In this document: positions 32,441 through 43,400 of the stretch, piece by piece
How the letters are laid out: each line of letters begins with the position of its first letter
How positions within the stretch are numbered: the stretch's first letter is position 1
Origin: Conchocele bisecta
Taxonomy: Eukaryota > Mollusca > Bivalvia > Lucinida > Thyasiridae
Direction of reading: 5' to 3'
DNA: 64,000 nt
NCBI GenBank assembly: GCA_029237695.1
Contig: CM055265.1
Coordinates: 114,736,067-114,800,066 of the forward strand
Made by a program: the position numbers and the translations under genes
The notes under the pieces: generated by a model
Told to the model about the DNA's origin: nothing
Databases searched by the model: none
The model's input: only the letters and a program-made list of their open reading frames with translations

Positions 32441-32640
32441 GGTGCGTTTCACTAAACTTCGTATGACTAAAAGTGTAAATTTCACATTAACGATGTTTTC
32501 TTGTAAGTAATTATTGGATTTACATTTATTGAGCCTACATGTATGTTCAATAAATGTAAATCCATATATTGAAATTTCCAGATAATCCGAAATTTGCACT
32601 GACGAACAGTTTAGTCGTACGAAGTTTAGTGAAACGCCCC
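32441..32640. repeat. R3 MITE just upstream of exon 5
   Basis: Typical R3 ends, with a shortened central hairpin. It ends 85 bases before the exon 5 acceptor. Confidence 0.75.
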
Positions 32641-32725
32641 CTGGTGCCTAAACATAAACCAGTTTACCATCCCCGAAATGCGTTATTCACCTGTCCAGTC
32701 ACTGTTTCACCCGTATATATTTCAG

Positions 32726-33036
32726 ATATCTTATTTCTGGTGCCCTCAATTCGCCTGGCTAGGTACTCCCAGCACAAGCACGCGGAACATAGCTTCGTCG
32801 ACGTCCAATTCGCCGTCTCCGTCGTCGTCGCCTTCACGGGCTGCCTGCTGGCATTGATCACTCTTGTCGTGGCGATTGTCGGCCTGGTCAAAATGCACCG
32901 CAAGAAGTCCGTCGGAAAATGGTACCAGTTGAACAACGAACTCGCCGCTGACGTCACTGATGAGGTTAAGAAACCCGACCTCGTCACACTGACGGCGGAG
33001 GAAAATGAGCAGCCGGCAAAGGAAGCGGTTGCGTAA
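32726..33036 (+). CDS. claudin-like protein, exon 5 (segments 3-4 and C-terminal tail)
   Basis: Acceptor CCCGTATATATTTCAG; the first two bases complete the codon begun at the end of exon 4 (phase 1), and 102 codons run to TAA 33034-33036. Encodes the rest of segment 3 (ILFLVPSIRLA), a short second extracellular loop RYSQHKHAEHSF, segment 4 (VQFAVSVVVAFTGCLLALIT and LVVAIVGLV), and a 48-residue tail, basic at first (KMHRKKSVGKW) then acidic, ending QPAKEAVA. There is no C-terminal YV as in PDZ-binding claudins. Codon use is GC-rich. By position it belongs to copy 1, after a 15-kb intron of repeats. No second copy of this exon exists in the window. No clear AATAAA is seen in the 160 bases before the next repeat. 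Confidence 0.85.
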
Positions 33037-33194
33037 TATGTAATCAGTCGCCTAAAAAGTAGTCCGCAGTAGAAACAGTAACCCGGCGATTGAATTGTAA
33101 CAGGTTTAAATACTACATTTGGCGTCCGGCCTGTTATATAATGATGCCCCTGGCTGCGACCAGCATAGTCTCAGATCAGTTTCGTTTGGGTCCC

Positions 33195-33632
33195 AAAGTG
33201 CATGATCACGTGGTTATAACAACAACAACAGTGGCTGAAAGTGTTGAAATCTTGCCCTCCTCCAAAGTAAGTATTATTTGATATTTTCCTTAATATGAAA
33301 CTGATTTTAATGAGATATGGCGCAGCAAACTCGTCTTCATGAGCTGCATTTGGTCGTCCAGAGAGTTCGGCACAGACTTCTGTCGTTTTTGCGAAGAATC
33401 GATGTCCGTGTCTACCGACACGGAAATCGATTCTTCGCTAAAACGACAGAAATTTGGGCCAAAGTACAGAGACCACCAAATGTAGCTTAACAAGACGCGT
33501 TTGATGCGCCATATTTCATCAAAATCCGTTACTTAATAAGGACAATATAAAAGAATACGTACTTTGAATCGGATGGATTCTGGAAGTTTCAGTACTGGTT
33601 GTTGTTGTTAGTACCACGTGATCATACACCTT
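33195..33632. repeat. R5 element after the stop codon of exon 5
   Basis: Starts AAGTGCATGATCACGTGGTT and ends ACCACGTGATCATACACCTT. Both ends keep perfect CACGTG. The central hairpin is GATGTCCGTGTCTACCGAC. It lies about 160 bases downstream of the stop and so may be in the 3' UTR. Confidence 0.8.
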
Positions 33633-33672
33633 GGGTCGTATGTGTGTCATAATTCTGTAAGTCCTGCCTCCT

Positions 33673-34714
33673 ACAGTCTGTTTCACGAAACCTGCCTGCT
33701 ATATAAACAATGCAAAACAATGTGGTTTTATTTAGATAAAACTAAATTACAGCAAAATTTATGAATGAGCCTTATTTTTATTTCGTGAAATTTGTTCAAA
33801 TATTGATGTTATTGCGGAAAAAACAATTTCCCCATGTTAAAAACCCACATTGTTTTTGCATTGTTTATATAGCCGTACACTTCTTTGGGCAGGTTTCGTG
33901 AAACAGACAGTAGGGGGCATTATTTTCTTTAGTAGTGTAACATTTAAAACCAATGTATTATTCAAGAAACTAATTGCATAATATTACGTGGGCCATAATC
34001 TGACAAAAACTGTCCTTATTGACTTTGCAAACATATAACCGGTCATATAATACAATACTAGTGTTTGTTTCGCGACACCTGCCCACATTTTACTGCTGTA
34101 TAAATAATGCAAAAAAATCAATATATTTTTCTAGTAATTTCCAATAACCTCCGAAGGGAAGCACATTTAATATACATTGTTTTAAAGTCACTCTTTTTAT
34201 TGATTCCAATAACCTCTGAAAACTTTAAAACAAAATATATTTTTCAGTAATATTAAATTATAGCAAAGAATGAGCCTACTTTTGATTTCGTGAAATTTGG
34301 TCAAATATTGATTGTATTGCGAAAAAACAATTTCCACATGTTAAATCCAATAGACATCTTCACAGAGTGAGGATTTTTTTTTTTTTCTAATTTCAGAAAT
34401 AGTGGACCGATTTTCAAAATATAACTTTTGTTTTCTTAGTTACATCATTTCCAAGCTACATTATCTAGCTAGATTTCAGAATCAATTTCCAAAATGTTTC
34501 GTTTTTTCGACTCCTCCAGGTTCTTCACCTCTTTTTCCCCATATTAGATTCCCACAGAGAACTGATTTTTCGTAATAATAAAATCAATATTGGACCAAAT
34601 GTCACGAATAAAAAGACTCATTCTTAAATTTTGTTAAAATGTAATATTATCGAAAAACAATAATTTGGATTGTTAATATTGCCGTAGAATTTGGACAGGT
34701 TTCGTAAAACAGAG
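33673..34714. repeat. two R4 elements in tandem, diverged
   Basis: The first (33673-33912) is a short form with ends CAGTCTGTTTCACGAAACCT and the inverse. The second (34063-34714) is a long form with decayed ends. Both carry GAGCCTTATTTTTATTTCG or a close variant. Confidence 0.65.
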
Positions 34715-34999
34715 TAGTGCAACATTTAAAACCTGTAAAAAAATTATTTTTGACAGAAAATGAAACTATTAATACGCGGCTACTTAATGGTGTGATAATT
34801 CAATGTGTATTCAAGAAACTAATTGCATAATATTCGTGGGCACGATCTGACAAAAAACTATCCTTATTAACTTTGCAAACATAAAACCGGTCATATAATA
34901 CATACATGTCTACTAGGATAGGCAATCTGCAACTACTGGGTACTGCTTGCACTATCTGTCAAGAAAAATACATTTTGTACACTTATATGTATATTTTAT

Positions 35000-35290
35000 G
35001 GAGCCCCGCAGGGGACATGGTTCCCACGAAATAACAATTCGTTACCTCAGTTTAACAATTCGTTCCCTCGAATTAACAATTCGTTCCCACGATATAACAA
35101 TTCGTTCCCCTCGAATTAACAATTCGTTCCCTCGAATTAACAATTCATTCCACGAAATGACAATTCGTTCCACGAAAATGACAATTCGTTTCCTCAATTT
35201 AACAATTCGTCCCCTCGAATTAACAATTCGTTCCTACGATATAACAATTCGTTCCCACGAATTAACAATTCGTTCCCCTTACCACTCTCG
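35000..35290. mobile_element. ATTCGTTCCC foldback family, one-armed copy
   Basis: Starts GGAGCCCCGCAGGGGACATG, followed by about 10 units of AACAATTCGTTCCC type in a single orientation. The right end is replaced by half of the GAGACGGTTCAACTGAGTGG palindrome (35285-35345), complete copies of which are at 37105-37205 and 49938-50045. Confidence 0.65.
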
Positions 35291-35626
35291 CTGAGACGTT
35301 TTAACTGAGTGGTAACAACATAAATTATACTTTTGATGAGAAATAAGAAAAAAAATCAGAAAATAATCTGAATTTTATGAAAGTTGACTATTATATGTGT
35401 CCTCATTTGAAATCCACGCCCCCTGAGGTAAGACATACATGCTGGAACATGATGTCGAATGTTCACAGCAACAATTTAAAGCTTTTGTTGAATTTTTTTC
35501 TTGTTCAGAATCACCTTTACTTTAGACGACTACGACGTTGACAAAGAGCAGAAATGTTCATTGACTGACATTATTTTGTAAATCTAGTGGTTAATGGTGT
35601 ACCGTATTTACGCACATACACACACA

Positions 35627-35823
35627 CGGTGTATGATCACGTGGTACTAAAACAACAACAAGTACTGAAACGTCCAGAATCCATCTGATTCAAAGTACGT
35701 ATTTTTTATATATTGTCCTTATTACGTATCAAAATCTGTTGCATATTAAGAAAAATATAAAATAATACTTACTTTGGAGTGGGCGACGTTGTTGTTGTTG
35801 TAACCACGTGATGATGCACATTG
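35627..35823. repeat. R5 element lacking its centre
   Basis: Both CACGTG-type ends are present, but the central TTGCGAAGAATCG hairpin is deleted. Confidence 0.75.
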
Positions 35824-35914
35824 ACACATATATGTACAATGTTTAGTGTCTCTACCTTTCTTGTATATAGTTATTAGTTTCTCAGAGACAAAAGAAGTGG
35901 TCATGGTTATCTGA

Positions 35915-36072
35915 ATGTCAGGGCTGAATATTATTTTGTTCTATGTAAATATTCCGTTCTGATGTTGAGATCCCCCTCGCCCCAATGTAGCAGATTAAAT
36001 ACGGGATCGAAACCCTTTGGCCCGGCCTTAAATGAACTTAGTTGTTGATAGGCCGTTAAACACCAATATATC
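35915..36072 (+). mobile_element. 5'-truncated SINE
   Basis: Matches the 3' third of the SINE at 16122, from GGCTGAATATTATTTTGTTC to TTGATAGGCCGTTAAACACC. Confidence 0.65.
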
Positions 36073-36134
36073 AATCAATTGAAAACAAGACACACATTTC
36101 TGAACTACATGTTTTTCAACCAGTTGGAGTGAAC

Positions 36135-36705
36135 TACTGTCTGTTTCACGAAAGCTGCCCAAATGTTACGGCTATATAAACAATTCAAAAACAAGATTTA
36201 TTTCGATAATATTAAATTAAAGGAAAAATTAAGAATGAGCTTTCTTTTTATTTCGTGAAATTTGGTCAAATATTGATTTCATTGCGAAAAAAAAATTTCC
36301 CCATGTTAAATCCCCATAGACATCTTCACGGAGTGAAGATGTCTATGGGGATTTCACATGGGGAAATTTTTTTGAATTTTAGAAGTACTGGAACGATTTT
36401 TAAAATTTAACTTTTGTTTTCTTAGTTATATCATATCCAAGCTATCTAGTCAGGTTTCGGAGTCGATCCAAAAATGTTCGTTCTTTTGACTCCTCCCACA
36501 CTTCCTTACCACTTTTTCCCCCATGCTAAATTCCCATAGACAAATAAATTTTTCGTAATAAAATCAATATTTGACCGAATTTCACCAAATAAAAAGAAGG
36601 CTCATTCTTAAATTTTCCTTTAATTTAATATTATCGAAAATAATATTGTTTTTCAATTGTCTATATAGCCGTAACATTTGGGCAGCTTTCGTGAAACAGA
36701 CAGTA
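36135..36705. mobile_element. R4 element, complete reference copy
   Basis: Inverted ends ACTGTCTGTTTCACGAAAGC and its inverse extend over more than 50 bp. The interior holds the CATAGACATCTTCAC hairpin twice in relation (36315-36345). It is 571 bp and no transposase is seen. Confidence 0.8.
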
Positions 36706-36827
36706 GTGGATATTGTGTCAACCTGGAAATTGGGAGGTCGAAGGTTCGAAGTGTTTTAAGTATAATGTGTTTCGGCCTTTCAATGCATATGTGGCGGTGC
36801 CGTGTCTTTTGTAGCTCAGTATACAAT

Positions 36828-37265
36828 TTTATCCCGTCAACACAGTGCGTATGTGCCGTGAAACACGGTGCCGTGTAACATTTTTGATATCCAGTCAATA
36901 CAATTTTTGCATTTTACAGCCATTTGTAGGTGTTGACAGGATAAATAGAATAGTAGGTTAGTGCCGTGAATGGGAAAAAATATCAGGCGCGGCATGGAAA
37001 CGGGATATGCTCGGCAGAGCCTCACCCATCCCGTTTCCTGAGCCTTGCCAGATATTTTTTCCCATTCACGGCACTAACCTACTATTCTCTATCTATTTTC
37101 CTTATTTCTGAACCAAAGTATATGTTGTGACCACTCATTTGAACCGTCTCGGCGAGACGGTTCAAATGAGTGGTCACAACATATACTTCTGATGAGAAAT
37201 AAAGAAATTATTGAGCCTTGCCGGATATTTTTTCCCATTCACGGCACTAACCTACTATTCTCTAT
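36828..37265. repeat. R2 elements with a GAACCGTCTCGG palindrome between them
   Basis: A complete R2 (36828-37092) in inverse orientation to that at 1481. Then a palindrome on GACCACTCATTTGAACCGTC (37105-37205), then a partial R2 end to 37265. Confidence 0.7.
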
Positions 37266-37301
37266 GCCTGCGTTAATCTTGCCCAGATTACCAACGTTTC
37301 T

Positions 37302-37497
37302 GGGGGCCGTTTCACTAAACTTTTCACATTAACAATGTTTTCTTGTGAACAATTATTGGATTTACATTTATTGAGCATATGCTGCATATGCAGCCTACGA
37401 TCAATAAATGTAAATACATCAATTGAAATTTCCAGACGATCCTAAATATGCACTTACGAACAGTTTAGTCGTACGAAGTTTAGTGAAACGGACCCCT
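37302..37497. repeat. R3 MITE
   Basis: Typical ends GGGGGCCGTTTCACTAAAC and AGTGAAACGGACCCC. Its central hairpin is shifted by a few substitutions (CATATGCTGCATATGCAGCC). Confidence 0.75.
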
Positions 37498-37639
37498 GAA
37501 TCTAATGGTAATTCCCATTCACGCAATTTGATTTGCTGAGTTTGTGCTGGAGCACAACACAGGCTCAGCCAATGAAGCTGCTTGATTTCAAAGACAATAT
37601 TCCAGTATTTTGAATAAATAAATTGACAAATATCGGATA

Positions 37640-37876
37640 GATTAACCCTTAGACCGCTACTCACGACAATAGTCGTCTGCTGTTATTGCTCAAAGAAAAC
37701 ATGGTTTGACAGCAAGTTAGAATCATTTCCATCATTGGAAATGATTATAAAGGGCTGTCAAAGCATGTTGTAAATTATTCTAAAGTGCTGTCAAAGCATG
37801 TTTTGATGATAAAAATGGAAAATTTAAAATAAACAGCAGACGACAAATACATTAAGATAGCGGTGTAAGGGTTAAT
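37640..37876. mobile_element. TTAACCCTTA-ended element
   Basis: Ends TTAACCCTTAGACCGCTA and TAGCGGTGTAAGGGTTAA are inverted and start or end in TTAA. Further in, CGTCTGCTGTT and AACAGCAGACG are also inverted. A relative is at 60930-61110. The ends recall piggyBac-type elements. Confidence 0.65.
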
Positions 37877-37936
37877 GCAGGCGGTAGTGCACGTGTTCAT
37901 ACATGTTCCGTTTCTCTGTTTGCTGTACTTATTACA

Positions 37937-38290
37937 GGAATGAATGGCCTTTTTGTGGAATTTATCGGGGTATAAACTTGGAAAAGTCGCGGGAATACTG
38001 GACGAAGGCCGGAAGGCCTCGTCCAGTATTCCCGCGACTTTTCCAAGTTTATATCCCCGATAAATTCCACAAAAATGCCATTCATTCCTTATAATTCCAG
38101 CATTTGAAATAAATTCATCAAGAAAATGTGTTTATTTTCCGTTTTCTTAAGAATTATTTTAACTGCGCCTGACGGTTACGGAAAGTAGTTCGACATGGGA
38201 GTTTACTGGGATATAAATTTTGGACAGAGACTTGCTACGGACCAATCAAATGTTAGGGAATTGTGTAAATATTTTTGTGCTGGAATTATA
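37937..38290. repeat. R1 foldback element, second copy
   Basis: Same element as 48-399 in inverse orientation, complete from GGAATGAATGGCC to GCTGGAATTAT. Confidence 0.8.
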
Positions 38291-38318
38291 GGTTATTTGA
38301 TTTCTATTTATACATTAT

Positions 38319-38419
38319 TGTTCACATATTGGAGTTTTAAGGAATTAAATGCGAGGGAGCGCTAGCGCTAGCGCTCCCTCGCATTTAGTTCATGAAAAAT
38401 CCTATATGTGAACAATAAC
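38319..38419. repeat. element with a perfect 40-bp palindrome
   Basis: Positions 38347-38386 read the same on both strands. Each half is AAATGCGAGGGAGCGCTAGC or its inverse, with no loop. Outer arms TTGTTCACATATTGGAG and CTATATGTGAACAA extend the symmetry to about 100 bp. Confidence 0.85.
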
Positions 38420-38554
38420 ATACGTATAGTTCAGCCAAGTGTACAATGCAATGTCCCATCCGAGTATTTATTTTCCATTTCCTGTCGAACAGTTAATCAT
38501 TAAATCTGGAAATATATAACTTATTTAACGTTGCAATATGTGAAATAAGTGGAG

Positions 38555-38785
38555 CACAATGCTGCCCAGCGATTGGCTTAGAACGTAGGGTGAACTATAT
38601 ATGGATATATGCGCGAGTTCCGCAGCTGCGTGTGATATTGCGCGACATTCAGAGCGCATTATCGTTGCACGGCGGAACGAGTGGCATATATATATATGCA
38701 CATACAAATCAAATAACCTTTTTTATTGTCTACGTACATCACTCGCAATTTATATGGCGTCTCAAAAATATACAAAATGTAAGTA
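38555..38785 (+). CDS. candidate promoter and first coding exon of an unidentified gene
   Basis: An ATG at 38754 starts MASQKYTK and runs into AAAAT|GTAAGTA, a near-ideal donor. About 65 bases upstream is GGCATATATATATATGCAC, a possible TATA region, and an inverted CCAAT (GATTGGC) is near 38571. No second exon is recognised within the next kilobases. It could be the 5' end of a real gene, a transposon gene start or chance. Confidence 0.25.
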
Positions 38786-39099
38786 AATAAACAAATTAGT
38801 GGTGATTTAGAAGGAACTATTTAGCGATTTGAAACGTAGTTCCGGCACTGAACAATATGAACTCACGAGAAGTCACGAGACGTCAATATGGAAAAATATT
38901 GACGTATTCCGTTACATTGTGTTCCAATACTATGGATATAATAAAGTGTATATATTGCTTCTAGTCGTTCCCGATCATCTGCTAGACAAACATATCACCA
39001 TAATGATAATTATAATATAAATGACACACAGACAGACACAATTGGAACTTGCAAAAATAGCATTTGCTCAATGTAGAGATAACACGGGGAAATAAAAAA

Positions 39100-39695
39100 A
39101 CCTGGTTTGGCCCTCACGTACGTCGTTAGCATTATTGTATGTGGCAGTTGAATCTGGTTATACCCCTTATGCATGTGAGTATTACGATTATTCGTAATCC
39201 TATTTTCGGGGAAGGAGCCAAGTGACTTTGGTGTGGTATGGACCTGGCTCCTGGTCAGGTTGTTATATCAGGGCTGATTATATTTTTTTTTTCGATGTAA
39301 ATAATCCGCGGGATCGAACCCGTTGGCTCGGCCTTAAATGACCGTAGCTGTTGATATGCCGTTAAACACCATTAAATCAATTAGCTGGGATTCACATTTG
39401 TAATTTCAGCGCCCATTGTACCGTGCTCATTTATACAGTCGCATTCCCGTCACAAAATGACCTTGTTGTTAAAATGGCCGCAAATGCATATTCAATGAAT
39501 CAAACATTCCAAAATATCGATTTGTTTATATAAAATGAATTCATTTTTTTTCTAATACGTGTCTGTGAATGGAGAAATTGAGTTTATATATGTTACGACC
39601 AGTGTATACCCAGGCCAGCCTGCGCATCCGCGCAGTCTGACCAGGGTCTGCACTGCTCGCCATGCAGTCAGTTAAACACCCACCATGTTTCTAAC
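39100..39695. repeat. truncated SINE and R6 copy
   Basis: 39100-39378 is a 5'-truncated SINE from CCTGGTTTGGCCCTCACGTA to TGCCGTTAAACACC. 39563-39695 is an R6 copy with CCTGCGCATCCGCGCAGTCT. Confidence 0.65.
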
Positions 39696-40069
39696 AAACA
39701 GTATTGTTTTTCACTGTGTGCGTAAATGAGTGTATTACATGTAGCGGCTAGAATGGCCACAACAGCCGTAAACTCGATTTTGCCAGTCATAGCCACATAG
39801 TTCGGTTAAGGCTGTGAAACCACATTTGAATCTCAAAATATCAACAGCTGTGACTATACTGTTTCCTCGCCTGTTGTGAAATGCACATGTCTCTTCGTTT
39901 TGTCAATAAAAATCGTTTGAGAAAAAAACAATATCGCGAATTGCTTAATCCATCCATAGACTCCACGCCCACCCCTTTACATGATGACATTAGCTGTTGA
40001 TAGGCCGTTAAACGCCAACAAACACACAACAAATCCTTTACAGTGGACATGCCGGATTTGATCTCGTTG

Positions 40070-40487
40070 GTGGGTGGTGGTCGGGCGAACGAGACGACGG
40101 CGTAGTTTAACAGTAGGGGTTCCTCCTTATAGGAATCACTATTTGCCTGGTTTGGCCCGCCGGTACGTTTTTGTCGTTGGCTCTTTTGTTACCTGGGAGT
40201 TGAATTGGGTTATTGCCCATTATAAAAGTGGTAAGATTATTACTGGTCCTACTGCTTTTGGGAGGGGCCAAGTGATTCTGGTGTGGCGAGGACCTGACAT
40301 CAGATCAGTTTTGTTATTGTAAATATTCTGTTCTGATTCTGGAATTTTCCCCCATTAGTACATGTACTTGAAAATGTAAAGTAATTGTACAGGTAATATA
40401 TTGGATTTAGTACTAAACCCATTGACCCGGCCATAAATGACCTTAGCTGTTGATAGGCCGTTAAACCCCAACAAACAAACAAACAAA
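40070..40487 (+). mobile_element. full-length SINE with 12-bp target duplication
   Basis: Body GTGGGTGGTGGTCGGGCGAA to GGCCGTTAAACCCC plus (CAAA)n. It is flanked by TTGATCTCGTTG at 40058-40069 and 40488-40499. The right duplicate touches the first unit of the 34-bp satellite. A separate SINE tail fragment lies just upstream at 39988-40022. Confidence 0.85.
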
Positions 40488-40499
40488 TTGATCTCGTTG

Positions 40500-43400
40500 A
40501 CCCAGTCTAGGACTAATGTATGTATGGTCCCTGACCCAGCCTAGGACTAATGTATGTATGGTCCCTGACCCAGCCTAGGACTAATGTATGTATGGTCACT
40601 CACCCAGCCAAGGACTAATGTATGTATGGTCACTGACCCAGCCTAGGACTAATGTATGTATGGTCACTGACCCAGTCTAGGACTAATGTATGTATGGTCA
40701 CTTACCCAGCCTAGGACTAATGTATGTATGGTCCCTGACCCAGCCTAGGACTAATGTATGTATGGTCCCTGACCCAGTCTAGGACTAATGTACGTATGGT
40801 CCCTGACCCAGCCTAGGACTAAGTATGTATGGTCTGACCCAGTCTAGGACTAAGTATATGTCCGCTGACCCAAGTCTAGGACTAATATGTATGTCACTGA
40901 CCCAACGAGGACTATAGTATGTTGTCCCTGACCCAGCCTCAGACTAATGTATGTATGGTCCCTGACCCAGTCCTAGGAAACTAATGTATGTATGGTCCAC
41001 TGACCCAGTCTAGGACAACTATGTAGCGTGACCCGCCTAGGACAATGTAATGTATGGTCCCTGACCCAGCCTAGGACTAATGTATGATGTCACTACCCAG
41101 TCCCATACTAAATGTATGTATGTCACTAGACCCACCTAGACTATGTATGTATGGTCTGACCCAGTCTAGACTATGTAGTATGACACTGACCCAGTCGAGG
41201 ACTAACGTATGTATGGTCCCCTGACCCAGCCTAGGACAATGTTTATATGGTCCCTGACCAGCCTAGACTAATGGTATGATGGGTCACTGACACCATCTAG
41301 ACTAATGTAATGTATGTCATGACACCGACTATGTATGTATGTCACTGACCCACCCTACTAATAGTATGGCCACCCGACCCAGTCTAGACTAATGTATGTA
41401 TGGTCCCTGACCCAGCCTGGGGACTAATGTATATGGGTCCCTAACCCAGCTAGGACTAATGTATATGGTAACTACCCAGCCCTAAGGACTAAATATGTAG
41501 GTCTACCCATCTAGGACCCTATGTATGTATGGGCTGACCCAGCCCGAGGACAGCCCTAGGACTAGTATTGTATGGTCCCACTGACCCAGCCTAGGATGAT
41601 GTATGGTCACTGCTCAACCTAGACAAATGTATGTATGGTCCCTGACCCAGCCGAGGGACCCAGCTAGGACTAATGTATGGATGGTCAATGACCCGCCTAG
41701 ACTAATGTAGTATGGTCACAGACCCACCTAGACCCTATGTATGTATGGTCACGCCCATCTAGGACTAATGTATGTAGGTCCCTGACCCAGCCGAGGACCC
41801 CACCCTAGACTAATGTCTGTATGTCACGACCCAGCCTACAACTAATGTATATGGACCCACCTGTAACCCACTAGGACTAATGTATGTAATGTCACCTGAC
41901 TGAGCCCCTAGACTAGGTATGTATGTCAGACCCAGCCCTAGGGACAGTTGTATGTACTGATGTATGTAAGGTCACTACCCAGCCTAGGACTAGTAATGTA
42001 TGGTCACAAGACCCAGCCTAGGACAATGTATGTATGGTCTGACCCAGCCTAGGACTAATGTAGTATGGTCCCTGACCCAGCCGTGACCCCAGCCCTAGGA
42101 CTAATGTATGTATGGTCCCACCCAGACCCAGCCTAGGACTAATGTATGTAGGTCACTGACCCACCTAGGACTAATGTATGTCTGGTCCCACCCCTGACGT
42201 AAGTCTACCCACTAATGTATGTAATGGTCCCTGACCCAGCCGAGTGTACCCAGCCTAGGAATAATGTATGTATGGACACCCATGACAGTTAGACGTAATG
42301 TATGTATGGTCCCTGACCCACCTAGGACCCCTATGTGGTGTATGTGACCCTGACCCCCACTAGGACTAATGTATGTATGTGCCTGACCCAGCTATGACCC
42401 ATGGTATATGTCCCTGACACAGCCTAGACTAATGTATTTATGGTCCCCTGACCCCAGCCCGAGTGGACCCAGCCTAGACAAATGTATTATGGTCACTGAC
42501 CCAGCCTAGGCTAATGTATGTATGGTCCACTGACCCAGCCTAGGACTAATGTATGTATGGGTCACTGACCCAGTCTAGACTAATGTATGTAATGTCCTGA
42601 CCCAGCCGAGGGAACCCAGCCTAAGGACTAATTTATGTATGGTCCACTGACCCAGCATAGGACTAATGATGTATGGTCATGCTGACCCTGACCAGCCTAT
42701 AGTAATGTATGTATGTACTGACCCAGCCTAGACTAATATGTATGGTCCCTGACCCAGCCTAGGACTAATGTATGTATGGTCCCATGACCCAGCCTAGGAC
42801 TAATGTATGTATGGTCACTGACCAGCCTAGGACTTTAATGTATGTATGGTCACTGACCCAGCCTAGGACTATGTATGTATGTCCATGACCCAGCTAGGAC
42901 TAATGTATGTATGGTCTGACCCAGTCTAGGCTAATGTATGTGGTCACGACCCAGCCTAGGACTAATGTATGTATGGTCCCTGACTGCCCAGCCTAGGACT
43001 AATGTATGTATGGTCCCTGACCCAGCCTGGAGCTCCTGGTAATGTATGTATGTCACTGACCCAGCCTAGGACTAATGTATGTATGGTCACTGACCCAGCC
43101 TAGGACTAATGTATGTATGGTCACTGACCCAGCCTAGGACTAATGTATGTATGGTCCCTGACCCAGCCGAGGGACCCAGCCTAGGACTAATGTATGTATG
43201 GTCATGACCCAGCTCGTAGAGTTATGGTCCCATGAGGTGCCTACTAATGTATGTATGGTCATGACCCAGCTACTGATCAATGTATGTATGGTCCATGACC
43301 CAGCCTAGGACTAATGTATGTATGGTCCCTGACCCAGCCTAGGCAGAACCCTGTATGATATGTATTTGGTCCATGACCCAGCCTAGGACTAATGTATGTA

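Noticed and set aside
39300..39330. GGGATCGAACCC, the inverse of a tRNA B box
   Set aside because: It lies inside a SINE 3' part, with no A box at the right distance and no cloverleaf that I can fold.
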